Shown: piece after piece, positions 56,028-64,000 of the stretch
How positions within the stretch are numbered: the first letter of the stretch is position 1
How the letters are laid out: each line of letters starts with the position of its first letter
Assembly: GCA_027923505.1 (NCBI GenBank)
Contig: BROI01000020.1
Coordinates: 496,001 to 560,000, forward strand
DNA from: Mayamaea pseudoterrestris
Lineage: Eukaryota; Bacillariophyta; Bacillariophyceae; Sellaphorales; Sellaphoraceae
Reading direction: 5' to 3'
DNA length: 64,000 nt
Made by a program: the position numbers and the translations under genes
The notes under the pieces: model-generated
The model's database searches: none
What the model saw: the letters and a program-made list of their open reading frames with translations, nothing else
Told to the model about the DNA's origin: nothing

Positions 56028-56936
56028 CTACACCGGCATGACGCATTGCGTCCCCGTCGCCACGGGCCAAGCATTGCTAAAGCAACCAAAAATGGATCCA
56101 GTCGTTCCGTCGCTAAAGGTCAATTGAAAGCTCACCGCCTTGTTTGTAGCACCCGTGAGACTCGCCGCCCAGGTGGCGCAGCTCACTCGAAGCATTGGCG
56201 TCGTGATTGTTCCAACTGTGATTGAAGCCGCCTGGACGCCAGTCACTCCGCCGGCGAACAAGACTTTGGTGTAGTAAGCATTGTTTCCATCCAACACGAC
56301 AGCCGCCAGTGGTGAGCGTTGGCAGTTCACCTTGGCGTAGGCCACTGGAAAGACGCCAGTGTTGGCACCCGATATAGCTTGATGCGCCGCCACGTAGCAG
56401 TCAAAGTGTTTCGAGCCGCCCGCGCCAAAGTCAACGACTTGAACAATGGTTGAACCTGCTCTTCCTAAATCACTTCCACCGCTTCCACTGTATGACACGC
56501 GGTAGCAGCTTCCACAAGAAACGCCACTTTCGTACAAGTCGTCACTGACGGCGCAGTACATGCCCGGAGTCACATAGCTGCGGAGCCACGGTGTGTTTCC
56601 GCCAGACGTTGACGTCGACGAAGCATACTCGCAGGATGACCCTTGCACCGCGCTGGGACTCGTCGTCCACATGGTTAATTGACCGCCCGTGATGCATTTG
56701 GACTGCTGGGGGCATTGCAGCTGACAAACGTGAAACACTTTTTTGTTGGTGCGCTGATCCAAAAGGCGGCACTGCGTCTTGGTAATGGCTTTGCAAGTCA
56801 AAAGACTATTGTTGACTTTGACGCGGGTCGAACCAAGGTTGTTGCAGGTTGGTGAAAAGGCAGCATGAGCGACTGAAATGACGCAGCAGATCAAAAGGAG
56901 ATAAGTGCACATGTTTGGGGGTGACGAAAGCTTCAT
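56028..56936 (-). CDS. secreted expansin-like (DPBB) protein
   Basis: A single exon of 302 aa from the ATG at 56936; a second Met eight codons on (MCTYLLLICCVISVAHA) opens the signal peptide core. A short Cys-rich N-terminal region (CKAITKTQCRLLDQ, VCQLQCPQQSKC) precedes the double-psi beta-barrel domain: PGMYCAVSDDLYESGVSCG then CYRVSY, VVDFGAGGSKHFDCYVAAHQ and FPVAYAKVNCQR. This order matches expansins and EG45-type proteins. The HFD motif that holds the conserved Asp of expansins is present (HFDC, near residue 176). The C-terminal 90 residues (VLFAGGVTGVQAASITVG, then VSFQLTFSDGTTG) fit the second, carbohydrate-binding beta domain. It should loosen or bind wall polysaccharide. It is divergent from receptor copy 6. 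Confidence 0.82.
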   Translation of the reverse strand: MKLSSPPNMCTYLLLICCVISVAHAAFSPTCNNLGSTRVKVNNSLLTCKAITKTQCRLLDQRTNKKVFHVCQLQCPQQSKCITGGQLTMWTTSPSAVQGSSCEYASSTSTSGGNTPWLRSYVTPGMYCAVSDDLYESGVSCGSCYRVSYSGSGGSDLGRAGSTIVQVVDFGAGGSKHFDCYVAAHQAISGANTGVFPVAYAKVNCQRSPLAAVVLDGNNAYYTKVLFAGGVTGVQAASITVGTITTPMLRVSCATWAASLTGATNKAVSFQLTFSDGTTGSIFGCFSNAWPVATGTQCVMPV

Positions 56937-57444
56937 TCTACTTGTATTAGGAGGTAGGAGCAACGGCAAGCCTGCTTGGGGGAAACGAAATAATGAAGAT
57001 CTGCAGCCTCAGCAAATGCTAGAGTGGAAAGCTGTGCAATATTTCCCCAATCAACTAATTCAAAGACTCCTCAGTCTTGGAGTTCACCAGGTCATGGCCA
57101 ATGTTGCTCTATTGATGGATTGTGGACGGCACGTAAAGCGTGATTTTGATCTTGCTCGTCGTTCTTCTGTTGGTCGTAAAATCGAAAATCAATCGTGAAT
57201 GACGTAAGATGACCATGAAACGTCACTCTGTCACACAATGACTTTGAAACGTCGTGGGGCAATGCAAAATGTGACCCATTGACATTTTCGTTCTCCGCGC
57301 CGCCAGTCCTCATGGTGCTTCCACGCATGGAACGAGAAGGCGTGAACGGTGTCGCTCATCCCTCTCTATACTATACAATACGCTACAATACAATAGCAAG
57401 CATAAGAGTCTCACTCTCGCTTAAATATTGCTACTGCTGCTGCA
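56937..57444. promoter_or_regulatory. divergent spacer, expansin-like / receptor copy 6
   Basis: 508 bases between outward-facing starts; it includes AT-rich short repeats (actatacaatacgctacaat region, about 57370-57395). Expected to hold both promoters. Nothing else recognised. Confidence 0.4.
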
Positions 57445-60400
57445 ATGGACGACGAACACAAGGACGAAACGAACGCTTTGCGCAGTCACGACGAAAGCTG
57501 CAGTCGCAGCCACAACGACTACTCTAACAGCAGCGACTACGACGACGACGCCGACGACTCTGATTTATGGGACAGTCAGTCCAGCGCCAATGGCGGCAAC
57601 TCTCCCAATGACGACGTGGTTCATTCCGAAGTCCAGCAGCTGAGTCGGCGCGAAACGCGCGCCATTCGGGCCTGGCGAGTGTTCATCTTGCTGCTCATTA
57701 CCTGCGTCGGAGTTGGCGTCTCGGTTGGTTTCTGGGTAATCTTGAGCAACGAGGAGCATGATCGATACATGGAATCGGTATGTTTAAACGAATTATAGTA
57801 GTGGAAGATGGATATGTAGAGGATGCAAAATGTTACAAACGGATGCAGGATTTCCATTCCATTCGCTGCTGCTTCGTCCTATCGCTCACCCTCGGCCATT
57901 ATTTTCCTTCCTCACAATTTTTTCTACATATTTACTATTTTTTGTTCAGTACCAAACGTTTGCCCGCTCCATTCAGGACACGACCAAATTTTACGTGAAC
58001 AATTTACACCACGCCACGCGCGACCTGGCGCAAACGATTACCGTCTCCAGTCTGGTGCGCAACCAAACCTTTCCCTTTGTGTCTGTCGGTTTGTTTGAAA
58101 CGCTGGCGCGGCACTCGCTGCAGCAATCCGCCATGGAGGCGCTGCTGTATAGTCCATTGGTGAGTGATGGTCAGCGAGCCGAATGGGAGCAGTATAGCGT
58201 GGCGCATCAAGATTGGATTGCGGCCAGTCAGTCGCAGTATATGCAAGTGTCAAGTACTGGGAATGGCGCTACTGGAACGTTGCAGTCGGACAGTAACGTT
58301 TACACGGAGGCAGGTAGTGTGCCGATTGCACCATATATTTGGAGTGCTACAACGACAAACGGCAGTGCTACGCTCCGAGTACCGGAACCAGCAGACAGCG
58401 GACCGTATTTGCCAACCTGGATGGTGTCGCCGCTGCCAACGTCGGGCAACTTTTTCGTCAACGCGAATCGCTTCAACGCTCCCATGCTCCACGAGCAGTA
58501 CTACTTTACGGCGGGAGTGGCGCGAGGTGAGTTTGTAGTTGTTGTTACTGTTGTTTAGTTATATTGAATGCGATGAAGCTTGGCCATGCACGCGTCGATC
58601 TTGTCTCATGTCAATTCATTCATGTTCCACCAACGCAGAAGGTGTATTTTCGCACGTTCCCGACTTGCTGCACGAAACAACGAAGGCATCCATTGACTTT
58701 GACCATTACAGTCATCGCGAGATTGACGGCAGCGTCAAAGCCGATCGCGCGTCTGATAAGGGTTTGCCACACGCCATGTTAATCGAGCCCGTCTTTGACA
58801 CTCCCAACGAGAAAACGGCAAACGTGGTTGGATATGTCGAGGGAGTCGTCTTGTGGAACCACTACATGACGGGGCTGGTGCCGGATGGTGTCAATGGAAT
58901 TTGCTGCGTGCTGCAAAACTCGTGTGGGCAGTCGTTTACCTTTACGTTGACTGGAAGCAAGGTATGTGTAAATTGTGAAAAAACACTGGCGCATCATTGT
59001 CCATTCAACATTCATCTGCATGTTGCTGTCGCTGACACTCCACTTTCATCTGCATTTTGCTGTTGCTGACACTCCATTTGCTGCTGCTTTGATAGCCAGA
59101 ATACGTCGGAGTCGGCGACTTGCATGAGTCGGCTTACGATGGCACTGCGGTGTACGTTCCGCTCTACGACTACATTTACCCCAACGCAACGCAGCAATTA
59201 GACGGCCACTGTGAGTATTACATGACTATCTACTCGAGCGCCGAGTTTGAGGAGCAAGCCACGACAAATTTGCCAGCGGTGGTGACGGCGGCGGCTGCCG
59301 GCTTGTTTGCTTTGGTGCTGCTAGTGTTTGTCTTGTATGACTGCTTTGTAGAGCGACGCAACAGCATTTTGCTCGAGGCGGCGGAAAAGTCACACAATAT
59401 ACTTTCGAGTCTTTTTCCTCAAAATGTTCGGGAGCGATTGTTTGCGGAACAAAAGGAGGCAGAAATATTAGCGAAGCAAAATGACGGTCAACGCGCTCGC
59501 AACCTCAAAGGGTATATTGACGGCGGCATGAATGGTGTGGTTGAGGAGGCTGACGATGAGATGGGCTACAAGGGCAAGCCAATTGCCGACTTGTTTTCCG
59601 AGAGTACTGTCCTTTTTGCTGATATCGCCGGATTTACTGCTTGGAGCTCTCAGCGCGAACCAGCGCAGGTTTTCACTTTGCTTGAGACGTTGTATCGAGC
59701 CTTTGATGAGATTGCAACGAAACGTCGAGTTTTTAAAGTTGAGACAATTGGAGATTGCTACGTTGCAGTCACTGGTGTACCCGAACCGCAAAAGGAGCAT
59801 GCTGTCATTATGTGCCGCTTTGCACGAGACATGATGGTATCTACACGCTCACTTGTCAAGCGACTAGAAACAACGCTTGGACCAGACACGGGTGACTTGG
59901 ACATGCGAGTCGGTATTCACTCGGGACCTGTCACAGCTGGTGTTTTAAGAGGCGAACGGTCGCGTTTCCAGGTATGTGTCGAACTTCGTTTTTATTTTGT
60001 TTGAGCTGGGTTGGCTTACACTGCTTTTTTATTAAACGTTGCTACAGCTATTTGGGGATACAATGGTACGTATAATACGCGGGGCATGCCTGTATACGCA
60101 CCTTTCATGATTGTCGTAGCTCAACTCTTTTTGCCTTCTGTAGAACACTGCTTCGCGAACTGAAAGCACTGGGATAAAGGGAAAGATCCAACTTTCGCAA
60201 GAAACAGCAGACCATCTCATTGGATCTGGTAAGGCACATTGGATTGCACAGCGCTCCGATAAGGTTGTTGCAAAAGGCAAAGGAGAAATGACAACATATT
60301 GGCTAGTTTTCGCATCGTCAGGCGGTTCTTCTGGGCCGTCGCATGCCAACTCTTCGGAGCAAGATCCACAGGAAACGAAACTTGAGGTAGAAGAAGAAAC

Positions 60401-61604
60401 TGCTCCCAAGACGGATGCACAACAAGCACGCGTTGCAACTGAAAAGACGTCGAGACTGGTGGCTTGGAACGCCGACGTCCTGTTGCGCCTACTGAAGCAA
60501 ATGGTAGCCCGACGAAAGTTGCAGAAACTTCCACTTCAGGGAAATGGGACAGTAGATGAGAATGTTTACCTACAAGACGGCAACTTGATCATCGACGAGG
60601 TCAAAGAGATCATTACGCTTCCCACGTACGACACGCATGGCAACGCTGATGAGCTCGACTTGGATCAAGTGGAGATTGGCAATGATGTTGTGGAGGCGTT
60701 GTTCGACTATGTTTCCAATATTGCTGCGTTATACCGAAACAATCCCTTTCATAATTTTGAGCACGCATCGCATGTGACTATGTCGGTCACAAAACTACTG
60801 TCTCGCATCGTCGCGCCTTCCGACATTGAATACAATCAGGCGTCGGGCAAATCGTTACATGACCACACATATGGTATTACGAATGATCTTCTGACGCAGT
60901 TTGCGTGCGTGTACAGTGCCTTGATTCATGATGTTGACCACAGTGGTGTTCCAAATGCCCAGCTTGTTGAAGAGAAGAGCCAGCTGGCGCAATTTTACAA
61001 GAGTCAAAGTGTCGCCGAGCAAAATAGCGTCGACTTGTCCTGGAACTTGCTAATGGAGCAGCGCTATTCGGCTTTGCGGCGTACCATTTACACCAACGAA
61101 GCTGAATTTCATCGCTTCCGTAAACTGGTTGTGAATAGTGTAATGGCAACGGACATTGTAGACAAGGAGCTAAAGACGCTGCGGAATAAAAGGTGGGAGG
61201 CTGCATTTTCAAACATTGAAAGTGTGGAGAGTATTGATGACGTCCGCAACCGCAAAGCCACCATCGTCATTGAGCATTTAATCCAGGCCAGCGACGTTTC
61301 TCATACAATGCAGCACTGGCATATATACCGCAAGTGGAATGAGCGATTCTTCTTCGAATGTTTCCGTGCGTGGAAGGAAGGCAGGTCAGCTCAGGATCCC
61401 AGTGAGTCTTGGTACAAGGGAGAAATGGGCTTTTATGATTTCTATATAATACCATTGGCCCGTAAGTTGAAGGATTGTGGCGTTTTTGGGGTGTCAAGCG
61501 AGGAGTATTTAAATTATGCGCAAAGGAACCGCAAAGAATGGGAAGCAAGAGGGGAAGAAGTCGTCCAAGAAATGATTCTAAAGGCAAAAGAGATGAATTT
61601 TTAA
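57445..61604 (+). CDS. receptor nucleotide cyclase-PDE fusion, copy 6
   Basis: Exons 57445-57777, 57950-58526, 58639-58961, 59096-59971, 60048-60065 (18-base microexon LFGDTM) and 60144-61604; 1195 aa. The start is the ATG at 57445 (MDDEHKDETN). TM1 about 79-100, TM2 in the stretch LFALVLLVFVLYDCF. The ectodomain holds FPFVSVGLFETLARHSLQQS and MLIEPVFDTPNEKTANVVGY, with the Cys pair in LQNSCG and GHCEY. Cyclase: ADIAGF, VETIGDCY, RFQ|LFGDTM|NTASR. PDE: HNFEHASH, HDVDHSGVPN, ASDVSHTMQHW, GEMGFYDF. Intron layout equals copy 4, which suggests close kinship. The intron at 58962-59095 holds a 34-base tandem duplication. It sits 14 kb from copy 5 beyond eight unrelated genes. Confidence 0.93.
59011..59078 (+). 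repeat. 34-base tandem duplication in an intron of receptor copy 6
   Basis: The unit ttcatctgca...gctgacactcca occurs twice with a 34-base period and about 90% identity, within the intron 58962-59095. Confidence 0.8.
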
Positions 61605-61731
61605 CTTACAAGCTACGCTAACGCTAACTGCATTGATCAATATTCTCTCACGTAATACGATTCATGTAATGGTACGACGATTAGTGTAAAATGCCTTGAA
61701 TTTAACCATCCTCGACCGCATGATGAACCAT

Positions 61732-63687
61732 CTACGAGGCGAAATTTTCTTTAACATACTTCTTAAAGCACTTGTAATCCAACATGACTTGATCATGGTA
61801 GTTCATTGCCAGCTGCGTGATTGCTTTGCGCCAGGCCTTTCGATGTCGATACTCCTCTAGAGCTGCATACAAGACGTGCTTGAATTGCGCCGGAGACTTG
61901 CTGACGCTTCCTCGAACGTGACTCGTCGCCGTTGCAATGGCTACTTGCTCTGCAAACATGGTAAAGTCCTCCTTGTCGGTTATAGCGTCCAAATCTGGCG
62001 ATGCCTTCCAGGGCGACCGCTGCCGAACAACAAATGCTCGGTCGTCAATGACAACCCAGCCGGTGAACGGATCGGTAAAGGAAGTGAGCGCCCGCTGCGC
62101 CTTGACAGCTCTAGCCGCCGCGTGCGGAAACATGACATCGTACCATGCCGCATCGGCCTTTGACAGGACTCTCGAAACGGCTCCCCACGGTTCAAATTTC
62201 ACGTCCAAAATCACGGCACTCCCACCCGGCGTACCATCGGTTCCATTCATCAGCACATAGTAACGATCCACTCCATACGAACCAACGCCCGATCCAACGC
62301 GTCTCGCTACATCCACCACTTTATAGTAGTCATCGTCCCACTCGCGGACGCGAAAGCCCATCTTTTGCATCGTGGCTCCGTACTGATCCGACGTGAAAGT
62401 TTGCTTGATTCGCTCCTCCAAGTCCGAGTCAATCTTTTCGAGTTTCATTGCCTCCTTCTTGACGAGCCGTCGTTCCATTGTCGAATTGTTCATTTCCGTG
62501 TACTTGTCGAGCTGCTTGTACTGGGAATTGACCGATTCAACGTGCTTTAAAAAGTCTCGTAAACTTCCTTGGGAAGTCTTTGGTGTAATTTCGCTCACCA
62601 AGGCCACGTCGTTGCCAACGTAGGAAAAGACTTTGGCAACGTACGTGCCAAGAAAGGCGTAGACAATGTTCTTAATGGCGTTTGGCTTGAATCCGTTGGT
62701 GTAGGCGTGGTTGTAGATGGAAACTGCGATGCGAATGACGTCAATGTGAAAGTCTGAATGAAGCGAGCAAGAAGCGACGAATTATGAGTGAGTTGCCAGA
62801 AACGAGACAGACAATTACGATCGTGTAACACAGTCAAAGCTAACGAAACAATCAGCTTTGATCGTGCAGAGCAGCCATAGCTAGCCAGCCCAAGCCCTTT
62901 GCCCCTCCTCCAACGTACCATATATCGCCGCCTCATCAAAGTCATTGACTCCAAAAACAACCTCCCCACCCCGATTCTTCCACGCCCCAAAGTTCGACAA
63001 GTGTTGATCACCGGTGATCCACGTATACAATGACTTTTCGCTAAACGGAATGCCATCCATTTTGGGTTGTATGCCGATACTGCTCAACGTAAAGTTGCTC
63101 CACTTGCCGCCGGCAAAGTCCAGCCAAAACAGTTGCGCCGTGGCGCGGTAAAAGACGCTGTAGTCTTGCGACTGAATGTTGTATTCCTCCACGAGTACGC
63201 TTCGCGGAACGCCAAAGGCTTCGGCGCGCTGCATGAACACGTCAATGACGTGACTGCAGCGCTTGCTGGCGGATGGTGGCTTCCAGTACTTGCGGTTGGT
63301 GGAACCTTCCAATGGAATGGAGGAGGAGAATGATGATGTCTTATCGTGCTTATCTTCTATGGTTGTCGTCGTCATGACTTCAATGGGCGAATCATCGTAA
63401 ACGTCATTGTCAAAAAACCTTCTCCAATCGGTTGATGCTTGCTTTGTTGCTGTCACGCTTTGGAATGATGTTCCATTGGCTTGCGTATGACGGCTGCAGC
63501 GAGTTTGAAGCAGCGCGAGACTTGCAAAAAGAGCAACGACTGCAGCAGCTGCACCGGCAATTGCAGTAGTTTTGCGAGGAGACCCTCTTGGTTCCGTTTC
63601 TGTCAATGTAACTGCTGCTGTCGGAAGGAGGCATTGTCGCTCACCAATAGCATCAGAAGCATCAAGATGCTGATTCGTTTGCCGCAT
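61732..63687 (-). CDS. DUF2252 family protein, membrane-anchored
   Basis: Minus-strand exons 62919-63687 and 61732-62753, donor GTACGT, acceptor CATTCAG, phase 1; 596 aa. The start is the ATG at 63687. One membrane segment at about 44-63 (AIAGAAAAVVALFASLALL) follows a short cytosolic tail. The DUF2252 hallmark is TWITGDQHLSNFGAWKNRGG then VFGVNDFDEA, resembling the HGDxHxxN and DFD motifs of the kinase-like phosphotransferase fold. Exon 2 continues with DFHIDVIRIAVSIYNHA, then RRVGSGVGSYGVDRYYVLMN and the C-terminal CATSHVRG-type region seen as ATATSHVRGSV. These pieces agree with the family; no substrate is known for DUF2252. Convergent with receptor copy 6. Confidence 0.85.
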
Positions 63688-63860
63688 TATTATGAAAGTT
63701 GCGTGCAGCAAACAGCAAGCTGTAAAATCCTTTTGTCCCTTTTAGTCTATTTAATGCGAGAGATATACCGAGTAGCCAAACGATCCAATCTTGGATGGAT
63801 TTGTCGTCATGGTGGAGCTCATGGTTGCAGTTCGCGATCTTTTATCTTGTCGCTCTGGTA

Positions 63861-64000
63861 ATGGGTCGACTGGCTGGCTCGATGATTGTCACGCCAGCCG
63901 GACGATCGCTCTCACAATTTCTCGACGCTGGAACCGACGTGAGCTTGCTCAGCTCGCTATCCATCGAGCCACATCAAACGCAATGCTTGCGATTCACACT
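63861..64000 (+). CDS. possible gene start, truncated at window end
   Basis: An ATG at 63861 opens a frame that runs to the window edge without a stop (46 codons), starting MGRLAGSMIVTPAGRSLSQF and continuing with DAGTDVSLLSSLSIEPHQ. The composition is protein-like, but the sequence is too short to place in a family. It is divergent from the DUF2252 gene, about 170 bases away. Confidence 0.35.
   Translation, partial: MGRLAGSMIVTPAGRSLSQFLDAGTDVSLLSSLSIEPHQTQCLRFT

Overview
The window is nuclear DNA of a eukaryotic alga, most likely a diatom (stramenopile). Genes have short GT-AG introns of about 40-110 bases and lie close together on both strands. Several proteins match diatom or stramenopile types: a repeat protein built on a 'GDWEGVV' motif, a short protein with an 'RSVRFSELAHVIP' motif, and above all membrane receptors that join a class III nucleotide cyclase to a cyclic-nucleotide phosphodiesterase (PDE). 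The species call is inference. All exon models were read by hand from ORFs, splice consensus and comparison between paralogues.

Left part (1-16 kb): a truncated 'GDW' repeat protein; a secreted M43 metalloprotease with a Cys-rich tail and a small secreted Cys-rich protein with the same Cys spacing; an ARM-repeat-like protein; the E2 (lipoamide acyltransferase) subunit of the mitochondrial branched-chain 2-oxoacid dehydrogenase; two small multi-exon genes; an ABC1/ADCK kinase-like protein; an MFS transporter with a long disordered N terminus; and a 249-aa diatom-type protein.

Middle and right part (16.3-61.6 kb): six copies of one receptor architecture. Each has an acidic cytosolic N terminus, TM1, an ectodomain of roughly 330-350 aa, TM2, a cyclase and a PDE. 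Copy 1 (+) lies at 16310-20666. Copies 2, 3, 4 and 5 (-) lie at 22580-26608, 27136-31326, 32093-36284 and 39330-43010. Copy 6 (+) lies at 57445-61604. They are interrupted by unrelated genes: an NTF2-like-domain protein, SRP54, a mitochondrial carrier, a C2-like membrane protein, the cap hypermethylase TGS1, a sulfotransferase-like protein, a 1014-aa disordered protein, a thioredoxin-fold protein and a secreted expansin-like protein. A DUF2252 protein and a truncated ORF close the window.

The receptors should sense an external cue and both make and destroy a cyclic nucleotide in one polypeptide. Their intron positions differ from copy to copy; a conserved 18-base microexon carries LFGDTM of the cyclase core in copies 1, 4 and 6. 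Copy 3 carries one in-frame TGA in the ectodomain in an otherwise intact gene. I saw no rRNA, tRNA, CRISPR array, transposase or viral gene.
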